Assembly: GCA_020846855.1 (NCBI GenBank)
Contig: JADLDD010000039.1
Location: forward strand, 34,725 to 98,724
Origin: Acidimicrobiia bacterium
GTDB taxonomy: Bacteria > Actinomycetota > Acidimicrobiia > IMCC26256 > JADLDD01
Direction: 5' to 3'
Length of the DNA: 64,000 bases
The position numbers and the translations under genes are program-made. How positions within the stretch are numbered: the stretch's first letter is position 1; every line of letters starts with the position of its first letter. Below are positions 26,677 through 38,403 of the stretch, piece by piece. The notes under the pieces are model-generated. The model was not told the origin of the DNA, did not search any database, and was given only the letters and a program-made list of their open reading frames with translations.

Positions 26677-27636
26677 TCAGAAGTTGCCGGGCAGCATCCG
26701 CTCCAGGTGGCTGTCGAAGACGAACAGCACGGCCGCGAACGGGATCAGGCCCGCCACCCACGTACGCCAGCTCTTGTGGCGGTGGAACAGCCACCACCAC
26801 CCGAACCCGACGACGGCCAGCACCGCGCCCCACCCGGCCAGCACCAACCGGTCGTGCCCCGTGCCCCACGACGCGCCGGGGGCGTCGAGGTGCACCACGG
26901 GCTTCGTCGCGATGTGGACGGGGGCCGGAGCCGGCGGCGGGCTCTTCGGCGCGTCGAGCACCGCGGTGGCGACCAGGCGTTGGGCGGCGGAGTACTTGGG
27001 GTTGCAGGTGGTGAGCGTTAGCGTGGCCAGCGGTTGGCCGGGCTTCGTGGGGTCGGGGTGCGGGTCGAGGACGGCGACGTCGCTCGGCCGGACCACCTGG
27101 AGACCCTGGACCCGGTACTTGAACGTCCCCGTGAGCGTCGTGACGCTGATCGCGTCACCCGGCCGGAGCTCGTCGAGGCGGTTGAACGGTGCCCCGTAGG
27201 TGGTTCGGTGCCCGGCGATGGCGGCGTTGCCGAGCTGGCCGGGGAGCGGGGTGCCGGGGTAGTGCCCCGGGCCGCGCCGCAGGTCCGGCCGCCCGACCCC
27301 CTCCACCACCGCGTGGTCGACCCCGATCTCGGGGATCCGGATGATCGCGACGGCGTCGCCCGGCGGCGGTGGACCGGGAGCGGTGGCGGGCGGGGTGGTC
27401 GTCGGCATGGTCGGCGTCGTGGTCGGCGTCGACGACGGCGGGGTGGACGCAGGTCGCGCCGAGGCGGCGAGCTCCTTGCGGAAGTCGGCCTTGAGGTCGG
27501 ACTGCTGGCGAGCCTCGTAGAAGCCGGTGCCCCAGAGCTGGTAGGCGACGAACGCGAGGATCAGCACCCCACTGGTGAACAGGACGCGGCCCACCGCGCT
27601 CACGAAGCGTCGCACCCGCTCGACAGTACCGCCCAC
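26677..27636 (-). CDS. Class E sortase
   Basis: IAGHRTTYGAPFNRLDELRPGD and catalytic TLTTCNPKYSAAQRLV; N-terminal TM. Confidence 0.93.
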   Translation of the reverse strand: MGGTVERVRRFVSAVGRVLFTSGVLILAFVAYQLWGTGFYEARQQSDLKADFRKELAASARPASTPPSSTPTTTPTMPTTTPPATAPGPPPPGDAVAIIRIPEIGVDHAVVEGVGRPDLRRGPGHYPGTPLPGQLGNAAIAGHRTTYGAPFNRLDELRPGDAISVTTLTGTFKYRVQGLQVVRPSDVAVLDPHPDPTKPGQPLATLTLTTCNPKYSAAQRLVATAVLDAPKSPPPAPAPVHIATKPVVHLDAPGASWGTGHDRLVLAGWGAVLAVVGFGWWWLFHRHKSWRTWVAGLIPFAAVLFVFDSHLERMLPGNF

Positions 27637-27732
27637 CGGTCGCGGATCGGCGTCACCCCGCCGGCCGGCGCTCCTACGACCGGGCGACCGGTTCGTGGCC
27701 CCTACCAGGACCTTCGTACACTGTCACGACCT

Positions 27733-28395
27733 GTGGAGGCCGTCAGTAACGCCGTGAGTCTCCGTTCCGTAGTGTGCCTGCTCGGCCGGTTCCCGGCCCT
27801 GGCCGGCGTCGACCTCCGGGTCCGCCGCCGGGAGGTCGTCCTGCTGTCCGGCCCCAACGGCGCCGGGAAGAGCACGCTACTCCGGGTCCTGGCCGGACTC
27901 CTTCCCGTCCACCGGGGAGAGGTCGAGGTCCTCGGAGCCGATCTGCGGTCCGATCGGAGGGCGGTGCGGCGCCGGCTGGCGCTCGTCGGCCACGACACCT
28001 TCTGCTACGACGACCTGACCGTCGCCGAGAACCTGCGCTTCGCGGCCCGCGCCGCGGGTCGCCCCGCCCGTCCGGCCCCCGAGGTGCTGGCCCGGTTCGG
28101 CCTCTCCGGCCTCGCCGACGTGCGGCACGGTCGCCTGTCGGCCGGTCAGCGCCGGCGCCTGTCGCTCGCGGTCGCGTTCGACCGCGACGCCGAGCTGCTG
28201 CTCCTCGACGAGCCGCACGCCGGCCTCGACGACGCCCACCGGGCCGAGCTCGACCTGCTCATCGCGGCGGCGCCCGGCGAGGGGCGGACGGTCGTCCTCG
28301 CGTCGCACGAGCTCGAACGGGCCCGGGCCCTCGCCGACCGCGAGGTCCGGCTGGAGGCCGGGGTGGTCCGAGAGCCGGCCGGAGCCCCGGCGTGA
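27733..28395 (+). CDS. ccmA: Heme exporter ATPase CcmA
   Basis: Walker A GPNGAGKST, LSAGQRRRLSLAVA, LLLLDEPHAGLD; first gene of ccm cluster. Confidence 0.9.
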   Translation: MEAVSNAVSLRSVVCLLGRFPALAGVDLRVRRREVVLLSGPNGAGKSTLLRVLAGLLPVHRGEVEVLGADLRSDRRAVRRRLALVGHDTFCYDDLTVAENLRFAARAAGRPARPAPEVLARFGLSGLADVRHGRLSAGQRRRLSLAVAFDRDAELLLLDEPHAGLDDAHRAELDLLIAAAPGEGRTVVLASHELERARALADREVRLEAGVVREPAGAPA

Positions 28396-29069
28396 GCCTG
28401 GTCCGCGAAGCCCTCCTCGTGGCCGGGAAGGACCTCAGGATCGAGGCCCGCTCCCGGGTGACGCTGGCGCAGATCGTGCCCTTCGGGGGGATCGTCGTCC
28501 TGCTGTTCGCGTTCGCCCTCGACCCGGCGCGCGGGAACCTGCCCCGCGTCGCGCCGGGCCTGTTCTGGGTGGCCGTGCTCCTGGCCGCGCTCATGGCCCT
28601 CTCCCGGAGCTTCGCGGTGGAGGCCCGGAACTCGGCCCGCGACGGCCTACGGCTCTCGGGTCTCGACGGTTCCGCGGTCTTCCTCGGCAAGGCGATGGCG
28701 GTCGCGGCCCAGCTCGTGGCCCTGGAGACGGTTCTCGGGACGCTGGTCGTGCTCCTCTACGACGTCCATGTGTCGGCGTGGTCGGTGGTGCTCCTGTCCG
28801 CGGTGGCCGCGACCGCGGGCCTGGCGGCCACCGGTACCCTGTTCGGCGTCCTCGCCGCCGGTTCGCGCCGGCGCGAGACGCTCCTGCCGTTACTCCTCCT
28901 CCCCGTCGTCACACCGGTGATGCTGGGCGCGACCCGCGCCTTCGAGGCCGGACTCGAAGGCGCACCGTCGGAGGCGTGGCGCTGGATCGGTCTGCTGGTG
29001 CTGTTCGCGGTGCTCTACCTGTCGGCCGGCGTGCTGGCCTTCGACGCCCTCTGGGAGGAGGCGGAATGA
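28392..29069 (+). CDS. ccmB: Heme exporter permease CcmB
   Basis: KDLRIEARSRVTLAQIVPFGGIVVLLFAFALDP, six hydrophobic segments; GTGA overlap with ccmA. Confidence 0.9.
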   Translation: MSLVREALLVAGKDLRIEARSRVTLAQIVPFGGIVVLLFAFALDPARGNLPRVAPGLFWVAVLLAALMALSRSFAVEARNSARDGLRLSGLDGSAVFLGKAMAVAAQLVALETVLGTLVVLLYDVHVSAWSVVLLSAVAATAGLAATGTLFGVLAAGSRRRETLLPLLLLPVVTPVMLGATRAFEAGLEGAPSEAWRWIGLLVLFAVLYLSAGVLAFDALWEEAE

Positions 29070-29097
29070 CGAACCCGGGCGGAGTGGGGGGGCGGCC

Positions 29098-29901
29098 GTG
29101 ACCGGCGGGGCCCGGCGAGCGGGCCTGCTCGGCCCGCGCGTCTCGGCCACGACGGGCGTCGCCACCGCGGCGGCGCTCGTCGCGCTGGTGGTCTTCGGGC
29201 TGGCGATCGCCCCGCCCGACGAGATCCAGGGCGACGCGCAGCGGATCATGTACCTCCACGTCCCGGCGGCCTGGGCCGCGTACCTCGCCTTCGGTATCAC
29301 CACCCTGGCGTCGATCCTCTACCTCTGGCCCCGGACGCGTTCGATCGTCTGGGACCTGGTCGCCGGCGCCTCGGCCGAGGTCGGCGTGGTCTTCACCGGC
29401 CTCACGCTGGCCCTGGGCTCGCTGTGGGCCCGGCCGGTGTGGGGGATCTGGTGGGCGTGGGACGCCCGTCTCGTCACCACTGCCGTGCTCTTCTTCCTCT
29501 ACCTCGGCTACCTGTCGCTCCGGCGCCTGCCCGGTACCGCGGAGTCCCGTGGCAAGCGGGCGGCGATCGCGGCGTTGATCGCCTTCATCGACGTGCCGGT
29601 GGTCCACTTCTCGGTGAACTGGTGGCGGACGCTCCATCAGCAGGCGACCGTCTTCAACCCGGAGCTCGACCCGCAGATCCACGGCGTCATGGCCTTCACG
29701 TTGTGGCTCGGCGTCCTGGCGTTCACGCTCACCTACGTCTACCTGCTCGACCGCCGGTACCGGCTCCTCGCGCTCGATGAGGACCGCGAGGAGCGCGAGT
29801 TGGAGGCCGCCATCCGGGCCCGGGTCGGGCCGGGCCCCGCCGGAGGCGCCGGAACCACCGCCGGGACGACCGCCGGTGCGCGTGCGGGGGTGACCCCGTG
29901 A
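29098..29901 (+). CDS. ccmC: Heme exporter CcmC
   Basis: WWD motif WGIWWAWDARLVTTAVLFFLYLGYL. Confidence 0.93.
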   Translation: MTGGARRAGLLGPRVSATTGVATAAALVALVVFGLAIAPPDEIQGDAQRIMYLHVPAAWAAYLAFGITTLASILYLWPRTRSIVWDLVAGASAEVGVVFTGLTLALGSLWARPVWGIWWAWDARLVTTAVLFFLYLGYLSLRRLPGTAESRGKRAAIAALIAFIDVPVVHFSVNWWRTLHQQATVFNPELDPQIHGVMAFTLWLGVLAFTLTYVYLLDRRYRLLALDEDREERELEAAIRARVGPGPAGGAGTTAGTTAGARAGVTP

Positions 29902-30029
29902 ACGACGCCGGCTTCGTCGTCGCGGCCTGGGGCGGTACCGCCGCGGTCCTCGCCGCCTACGTGATCCGCATCGCGGTGCGGACCCGCCGGGCCGAGCGGA
30001 GTCTCCCCGACGGAGATCCGGAGCGGTGA
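29898..30029 (+). CDS. ccmD: CcmD-like small membrane protein
   Basis: 43 aa single-TM VNDAGFVVAAWGGTAAVLAAYVIRIAVRTRRAERS between ccmC and ccmE, 4-nt overlaps at both ends; absent from the ORF track. Confidence 0.8.
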   Translation: MNDAGFVVAAWGGTAAVLAAYVIRIAVRTRRAERSLPDGDPER

Positions 30030-30495
30030 CCGCCACCGCCCCGGCCCCGCCCGCCGATCCCCCCGCCGGGGCCCCGCGCCCGCGCCGGCGCGCCCGTTAC
30101 GTGGTCGCGGCCCTTCTGTGCGTAGGGGCGATCGTCGCGCTGCTGGTGGTCGGGCTGAGGGGCAACGTCGTCTACTTCCGTACCGTGTCGGAGGCGGTCG
30201 CAGCCCGCCCCACCGACGGCGGGCAGCGCTTCCGCCTCGGCGGCGACGTGGTCGCGTCCAGCGTCTCCGAGCTCCCGGACGGGTCGATGCGGTTCCGCGT
30301 CACCGACGGCCGGGCCACCGTCACCGTCGTGCACCGGGGTGAGGAGCCGGCACTGTTCCGCCACGACGTCGGGGAGGGGCAGGCGGTCCCGGTGGTCTGC
30401 GAGGGCCGCTGGGGGTCGCGCGGGACCTTCGCGTCGGACCGCATCCTGATCAACCACGGCAACGAGTACGAGCCCGAGAGGAAGAACTTCGAGTC

Positions 30496-30499
<4 letters not shown>
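30026..30499 (+). CDS. ccmE: Heme chaperone CcmE
   Basis: RFRLGGDVV...; C-terminal HGNEY = H-x3-Y heme-binding motif. Confidence 0.9.
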
Positions 30500-32642
<2,143 letters not shown>

Positions 32643-32646
<4 letters not shown>

Positions 32647-33212
32647 GGCACCGGGCCCGGTGGGCGGCGCTGGCGGTCGCGGTGGTGGTGGCCGGCTTCG
32701 GTGTGGTGCTAGCCACCCAGGTCAGCAGCTCGCCCAGCTACCGGGGCGGTCCGATCCTCGGCAAGCCGGCTCCCGACTTCGAGCTCACCGACCTCTCGGC
32801 CGGCGCCGCCCGCACCGACGCCGGCCCCGCCCCGAGGATCCGGCTCTCCGACCTCGCCGGCAAGACCGTGATCGTGAACTTCTGGAACACGTGGTGCGTC
32901 CCGTGCGAGCAGGAGCGGCCCGCCCTGGCCGAGTTCCACGCCCGCCACGCCGACGACCCGGGCGTGGTCCTGGTGGGCGTGGTCCGTGACGACACCGAGG
33001 AGGCCGTCCGGGCCTACGTCGACGAGCACCGGATCGGGTGGCGCATCGGATGGGGCGGCCGCCTGCCCCAGGCGGCCGTCGACTACGGCACCACGGGTCA
33101 ACCCGAGACGTTCGTGATCAGCCCGGGCGGGATCGTCGTCGGCAAGCAGCTCAGCCGGGTCACGGTCGCGAACCTCGAGGAGATGCTCGCCGCGGGGAGG
33201 CGGGCCGGGTGA
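32643..33212 (+). CDS. ccmG: Thioredoxin-like CcmG/DsbE
   Basis: FWNTWCVPCEQERPAL active site. Confidence 0.92.
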
Positions 33213-33742
33213 GCGGGCGCCTGCGCCCGTGGGCCGTCTGGGGTGGTCTGGTCGTGGTCGTCGGCGCCGCGTTCGCCGTGGTGGTCGCCTCTCCGGGTGG
33301 TGGGCCCCGGACCCCGGCCGAGCGCGTCCACTCGCTGGCCGCCGAGCTGCGCTGCGTCGAGTGCCAGGGCCTGTCGGTCGCCGACAGCAACAGCCCCACC
33401 GCCCAGCGGATGCGGGCCGACATCGAGCGCCGAATCGTCGAGGAGCGCCAGACCGACGCCGAGATCCGCCGCGCCTACGTGGACCGCTACGGCGAGTGGA
33501 TCCTCCTGCGCCCGTCCGGCGGAGGCCTCGACGCGCTCGTGTGGGCCCTGCCGGTGGTCGCGATCATGCTCGGCGCGGCGGGGATCGGGGTGGCGCTCTG
33601 GCGCTGGCGCCGACAACCCCGCCCCGAGGTCCGGCCCGGCGACGAGGAGCTGGTGGCCGACCTCCGGCGGACGTCGACGCCCGCCGATCCGGCCGCGACG
33701 TCCGAGGTGGCCGCCACGAAGGCGACGGAGGTGCGGCCGTGA
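33209..33742 (+). CDS. ccmH: Cytochrome c biogenesis protein CcmH
   Basis: LRCVECQGLSVADSNSPTAQRMR with CxxC. Confidence 0.92.
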   Translation: MSGRLRPWAVWGGLVVVVGAAFAVVVASPGGGPRTPAERVHSLAAELRCVECQGLSVADSNSPTAQRMRADIERRIVEERQTDAEIRRAYVDRYGEWILLRPSGGGLDALVWALPVVAIMLGAAGIGVALWRWRRQPRPEVRPGDEELVADLRRTSTPADPAATSEVAATKATEVRP

Positions 33743-34506
33743 CCGGCACGACCGCCCGCGGGCCCGATGTGCCGGCGCCCGACCGCGACGCCCTCGAGGC
33801 CGAGAAGGAGTTCCTGCTCCGCTCCCTCGACGACCTCGAGCGCAACCGCGACGACGACGACATCGACCCGGCCACCTACGAGCGCCTCAACCGCGAGTAC
33901 ACCGCGCGCGCCGCGGCGGTGGCGCGGGCCCTGCGCGACGGGGTCGACGAACGGCCCCGGGCCCGGCGCCTCCCGGTCGCGGCTCGGGTCGGCGTGGTGG
34001 TCGCGGTCGTCGCCTTCAGCGCCGTGACCGCCGTGCTCCTCACCCGTTCGCTGGGGGCGCGCCTCCCCGGGCAGGGACCCACCGGTGGGCCCGAGCCCGG
34101 GGCCGCGGCGACGGACCCGGCCCCCGACTCCGTGGCCGGTCGCCTGGCGAGCGCCCGCGAGCACGCCGGCCGGGGCGACTTCACCGCGGCGCTGCGCCAG
34201 TACGGCGAGGTGGCGCGCCTCGACCCGTCCAACGTCGAGGCCCGCGCCTACGGCGGCTGGATGCTCGCCCAGCTCGGGCTGCCCGACGACGCCGTCAAGG
34301 CCCTCGACCGGGCCATAGAGATGGACCCCGGCTACGCCGACGCTCGGTTCTTCAAGGGGTTCGTCCTCTATCGTGCTAAGCACGATCCCGCGGCGGCGAT
34401 CCCCGAGCTCCGGCGGTTCCTCGCTCTGGCCCCCGACAGCCCGATGGCCCCGCAGGTCCGCCGACTCCTCGAGCAGGCGTTGGCCGAGCAGAAGCAGGAG
34501 AAGTAG
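33739..34506 (+). CDS. CcmI-like TPR protein
   Basis: N-terminal EKEFLLRSLDDLERNRDDDDIDPATYERLNREYTARAA, TM, TPR region. Confidence 0.85.
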   Translation: MTGTTARGPDVPAPDRDALEAEKEFLLRSLDDLERNRDDDDIDPATYERLNREYTARAAAVARALRDGVDERPRARRLPVAARVGVVVAVVAFSAVTAVLLTRSLGARLPGQGPTGGPEPGAAATDPAPDSVAGRLASAREHAGRGDFTAALRQYGEVARLDPSNVEARAYGGWMLAQLGLPDDAVKALDRAIEMDPGYADARFFKGFVLYRAKHDPAAAIPELRRFLALAPDSPMAPQVRRLLEQALAEQKQEK

Positions 34507-34513
34507 CGCAGAG

Positions 34514-34996
34514 ATGAGCCCCTCCCCGCCCGAGCCGCAGATCGACGAGACGAAGATCTACCGGGTCGCCATTCGCACCGACCGCGGCGACATCGTGATG
34601 GACCTCGACCCTCAGCTCGCTCCCCGGACCGTCAACAACTTCGTGGGCCTGGCCCGCCAGCACTTCTACGACGGCCTGACCTTCCACCGGGTGGTGCCGG
34701 AGTTCGTGATCCAGGGCGGCTGCCCCGAAGGTACGGGGCGGGGAGATCCGGGCTACCGCTTCGACGACGAGCCCGTCCAGGGCGAGTACACGCTGGGCGC
34801 GGTCGCGATGGCCAACGCCGGCCCCGACACCAACGGTTCGCAGTTCTTCATCACCATCGACGACTGCACCCGCAAGCTCGCCAAGTCGTACAACCTCTTC
34901 GGTCACGTGGTGGAGGGCATCGACGTCGCGCAGCAGGTCCAGGTCGGCGACGTGATGCACCGCCTGGTGGTGGAGGAGCGCGACCGCGAGGGCTGA
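34514..34996 (+). CDS. Peptidylprolyl isomerase, cyclophilin type
   Basis: GLTFHRVVPEFVIQGG, NTNGSQFFIT-like PDTNGSQFFITI, NLFGHVVEG. Confidence 0.95.
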   Translation: MSPSPPEPQIDETKIYRVAIRTDRGDIVMDLDPQLAPRTVNNFVGLARQHFYDGLTFHRVVPEFVIQGGCPEGTGRGDPGYRFDDEPVQGEYTLGAVAMANAGPDTNGSQFFITIDDCTRKLAKSYNLFGHVVEGIDVAQQVQVGDVMHRLVVEERDREG

Positions 34997-35009
34997 GCGG
35001 TCGGGCCGT

Positions 35010-36368
35010 TCAGAGCGCGTCGTACTGCACCGAGGTGGGCTCCGCGCAGCAGAACCACGGTTCGGTCAGGCGGGCCCGCCCCTCGCCGCCGTCGACCTCC
35101 ACCTCGGGGAGGCCGGTCGCGGCCCGCATGCGGTTGTAGGTGACCGCGGCCGGCTCGCCCACACCCGCGGCCTCCTCGGCGATCGCCGCCAGCCGGGCCT
35201 GGAGCTCGTCGACGGCCGGGTCGGCGGAGCGCCAGGGATAGGTGAACCGCTCCGCGTCCCAGGGGCCGATCACCGCGCCGACGTCGTCGAGATCGAGGAG
35301 CAGCGATCCCTTCGGGATGAGGAGACGGATCGTGTACTGCACCGGGTCGACGTTGCCGACCAGGTCGTGGGTGGCCGTGAAGTCGAGGATGTCGCGCACG
35401 TCGGTGAGCGTGGTCCACGGAGTGAAGGGCAGCCACGACGGGCGGACCTGGATCCCGGCGGCGCGCAGGAGGGCGACGGCCTCGGCCATGTCGCCGGGGG
35501 TGTGCCCCTTGTCGAGCCGCTCCAGGACCAGCGGGCTGGTGTGCTCGAACGCGCTGACCACGAACAGGCATCCCAGCTCCGCCATCTCCGGCCAGATGGA
35601 GGCGTGGCGCAGGACGTGCTCGACCTTGACCGTGCAGTCGAACGTCACGTCGGGGAAGCGTTCGTGCATGCTCCGCACGATCCGCAACGAGTGGTGGGGG
35701 CCGTTGAGGAAGTCGGGATCTCCGAAGTCGATGTGGCGGGCGCCGGAGAGCACCTGGCTCTCGATGTCGTCGAGCACCGTTGCCGCGTCGACGACGCGGA
35801 GGCGGCCGTCGTAGACCACCGGTACGGGGCAGTGCCGGCAGCGGTGCACGCATCCGTGCGAGGCGTCGACGTGGCCGACCACGTGCTCGGCGCCGCCCAG
35901 CGCCAGGTGGGCGTACTGCTCGAGGGGAGGGAGCAGGTCGCGGGCGGGCGGCGCGGCGGGGGGACGGGCGGCCTCCCGGCCCAGCCGCACCACCGGTCCG
36001 GTGGCGTCGAGGTCGCCCTCGACCCAGCGGACGAGCGCGTCGCCGGTCTCGCCGGCGAGGACCACGTCGGCGACGTCGGCGCACATCGGCGCGTAGAGCC
36101 CGAAGCAGCAGACGGGCCGGTCGACCTCCGCCGCCACGCGCGACACGAGGCGGGCCGCGGTGTGCATCGGGACCGAGAAGGCGACCCGGTCGGCCCACCG
36201 GGCGAGCTCCGGATCCCACCGGCACACGGAGAGGTCGAGGATCCTCACCTCGTGCCCCCGCGCCCGCAGCACCCCGGCCGGCGCGGCCACGGCGAGTGGT
36301 TGGTGACCGAGCTCGTAGGCGGAGACGAGGAGCACCCGGCCGGGCCGGTCGGTGGGGGTCGCGGTCAC
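35010..36368 (-). CDS. B12-binding-like radical SAM protein with CCAEP C-terminal tail
   Basis: Radical SAM motif HGCVHRCRHC (Cx3Cx2C); C-terminus WFCCAEPTSVQYDAL; GTGA overlap with upstream ATP-grasp gene. Confidence 0.85.
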   Translation of the reverse strand: MTATPTDRPGRVLLVSAYELGHQPLAVAAPAGVLRARGHEVRILDLSVCRWDPELARWADRVAFSVPMHTAARLVSRVAAEVDRPVCCFGLYAPMCADVADVVLAGETGDALVRWVEGDLDATGPVVRLGREAARPPAAPPARDLLPPLEQYAHLALGGAEHVVGHVDASHGCVHRCRHCPVPVVYDGRLRVVDAATVLDDIESQVLSGARHIDFGDPDFLNGPHHSLRIVRSMHERFPDVTFDCTVKVEHVLRHASIWPEMAELGCLFVVSAFEHTSPLVLERLDKGHTPGDMAEAVALLRAAGIQVRPSWLPFTPWTTLTDVRDILDFTATHDLVGNVDPVQYTIRLLIPKGSLLLDLDDVGAVIGPWDAERFTYPWRSADPAVDELQARLAAIAEEAAGVGEPAAVTYNRMRAATGLPEVEVDGGEGRARLTEPWFCCAEPTSVQYDAL

Positions 36369-37687
36369 GTGAGCACCACCTCCAGCTTCGCGTGGGCCCG
36401 GCGCAGCGCGTCCTCCACCTCGCCGGGGGTGTCGCCCCTCGCGAACAGGAATCCGAGGTAGCGGCTCCCCTCGGGCAGCGGCACCACCTCCTTGCCCGGG
36501 GCGATGGAGATCTCCAACCCCACGATGCCGGGCACGGCGAGGGCGGCGTCCTGACCCCGCACCTCGGCCAGGATCCCGGCCCCGGGGATGGGGAGCATCA
36601 TCACCCCGGCCGCGGCCCGCTCCCGCTCCAGGCCGTGGAGGCCCTGACCCAGCGCGTGGCGCAGGATCAGCTCCTCGAGGTGGATCCCGGCCCCGAACCG
36701 CAGCGTGCGGGCGCACAGGCCACCGATCGTGCGGGCCGCCACCTCGATCACGGTCGCCCGGGCGGTTCGGTCCGCGGTGGCGGCCCCGTCGTCGCCGCCG
36801 CCGTCGATCTCGACGCGCACCTCGCCGTGAACCGGGCCCTCGGTCAGGCCCAGGGCCGCCGCGGCGCGGGCGACGGCCTCGGTCGCCGCCCCCTGGGCCA
36901 CGCCGGGGAGCCGCGAGGGCGTCACGAAGAGCGTCTCCTCGAAGTACGGGCCCACCAGCGGATCGGGCTTGTCGAACACCGCGAGGACGTGGAGCCGCCC
37001 CCCGGCGAGGAGCCCCTCCACGGCCACCTCCGCGCCCGACACGTAGCTCTCCACCATCAGCGGCTCGCCGGGCACGATGGCCTGGACGCGCCGGGCGGCG
37101 GCGCGGGCCTCGGCGGGGGAGTCGACCCGGATGACGCCCCGGCTGGCCGACTGGGAGACGGGCTTCACCACCGCCGGGAACCCGAGGGTCCCGGCGGCCG
37201 TGACGACGTGCTCGGCCTGGCTGGTGTTCGTGGGATCCGTGGCGGTGGCGGTGGCGGTGGCGGTGGCGGTGGCGGTGGCGACGGCGTGCTCGGCGGCCAC
37301 GGGAACGACGGTGTACCGGGGTTGCGGCACCTCGGCCACGTCGAGGAGGCGCCGGAGCTCGGCCTTGTCGCGGGTGGCGGCCGCGGCCGCCGGCGGGTTG
37401 TGGGGGAAGCCGAGCACCTCGCCGGCCGTGGCCGCGATCACCACCCCCTGGTCGTCGACGGCGACCACGGCGTCGATGCCGTGGCGGGCGTCGAGCGCCT
37501 CGATGGCGCGGGACGCGGCGGCCGGGTCGTCGAGGGGCACGGTCACCGACCGGTCGCCACCCGACACGTCGAGGGCGGGCGCGACCTCCGAGCCCACGAC
37601 CACCTCCACGCCGAGCCGTCGGGCGGCCTCCAGGTAGTCGGTCGCCCGGTAGGTGGAGGTCGGCAGGAGGAGGAGCACCCGGGGCAT
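36365..37687 (-). CDS. ATP-grasp domain protein
   Basis: GFPAVVKPVSQSASRGVIRVDS, VESYVSGAEVAVEGLL, EVAARTIGGLCARTLRFGAGI. Confidence 0.88.
   Translation of the reverse strand: MPRVLLLLPTSTYRATDYLEAARRLGVEVVVGSEVAPALDVSGGDRSVTVPLDDPAAASRAIEALDARHGIDAVVAVDDQGVVIAATAGEVLGFPHNPPAAAAATRDKAELRRLLDVAEVPQPRYTVVPVAAEHAVATATATATATATATDPTNTSQAEHVVTAAGTLGFPAVVKPVSQSASRGVIRVDSPAEARAAARRVQAIVPGEPLMVESYVSGAEVAVEGLLAGGRLHVLAVFDKPDPLVGPYFEETLFVTPSRLPGVAQGAATEAVARAAAALGLTEGPVHGEVRVEIDGGGDDGAATADRTARATVIEVAARTIGGLCARTLRFGAGIHLEELILRHALGQGLHGLERERAAAGVMMLPIPGAGILAEVRGQDAALAVPGIVGLEISIAPGKEVVPLPEGSRYLGFLFARGDTPGEVEDALRRAHAKLEVVLT
37239..37280. repeat. (GTGGCG)7 hexanucleotide repeat, encoding (Ala-Thr)7 in the ATP-grasp protein
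   Basis: Direct reading. Confidence 0.95.
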
Positions 37688-37706
37688 CGGTCCTATCATG
37701 GCCCGC

Positions 37707-38327
37707 ATGACCGACGATCTTCTGAAGCCGCTCCTCGTCATCACCGACGCCGCCCGCGAGAAGGTCATGGAGGTCCGGGCCAACGAGCCCGACCCCGACG
37801 CTCTGGCGCTCTGGCTCGAGGTCAGCGGCCTCTCGGGCAACAGCTACACGTACGACATGTACTTCCGCCGCCTCGACGAAGCGGGTGCCGACGACGCCGT
37901 GCAGCCCCACGACGACCTGCCCGTGGTCGTCCCGGCCGAGAGCGTCGACAAGATCCGTGGCGCCACCCTCGATGTCTCCGGGGGCGGGATGGTGCTCGAC
38001 AACCCCAACACGCCGAGCCCGACGATGGGCGGCCCCAAGGGCGACGTGTCGGGACCGGTGGCCCAGAAGGTGATCCAGGTCCTCGACCAGCAGGTGAACC
38101 CGTCGATCGCGGCGCACGGCGGCCACGCCGAGCTCGTCGCGGTCGAGGACGACGTCGCCTACCTTCGTCTCGGCGGCGGGTGCGTGGGCTGCGGGATGGC
38201 CAGCGTCACCCTCACGCAGGGCATCGAGGTGGCGATCTTCGAGGCCGTGCCCGAGATCCACTCGGTGGTCGACGTCACCGACCACGCCAGCGGCACCAAC
38301 CCCTACTACGAGGCCGCCAAGAAGTAG
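37707..38327 (+). CDS. NfuA/NifU-like Fe-S carrier
   Basis: HGGHAELVAVEDDVAYLRLGGGCVGCGMASVTLTQGIE; N-terminal A-type-like domain without cysteines. Confidence 0.9.
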   Translation: MTDDLLKPLLVITDAAREKVMEVRANEPDPDALALWLEVSGLSGNSYTYDMYFRRLDEAGADDAVQPHDDLPVVVPAESVDKIRGATLDVSGGGMVLDNPNTPSPTMGGPKGDVSGPVAQKVIQVLDQQVNPSIAAHGGHAELVAVEDDVAYLRLGGGCVGCGMASVTLTQGIEVAIFEAVPEIHSVVDVTDHASGTNPYYEAAKK

Positions 38328-38403
38328 CCGCCGGACCGGATCCCCCGTCGGGCCGGGACCCGTCCCGGCCGCGCTCGGCCGGCTCGCTACCGGTGGACCG
38401 CCC

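Noticed and set aside
26677-27636. Sortase with a local sorted substrate
   Set aside because: No LPxTG/LAxTG-TM-basic tail protein was seen in the neighbouring genes
37239-37285. Repeat as phase-variation switch
   Set aside because: Hexamer changes keep the reading frame, so ON/OFF switching is not expected; kept only as a length-variation observation
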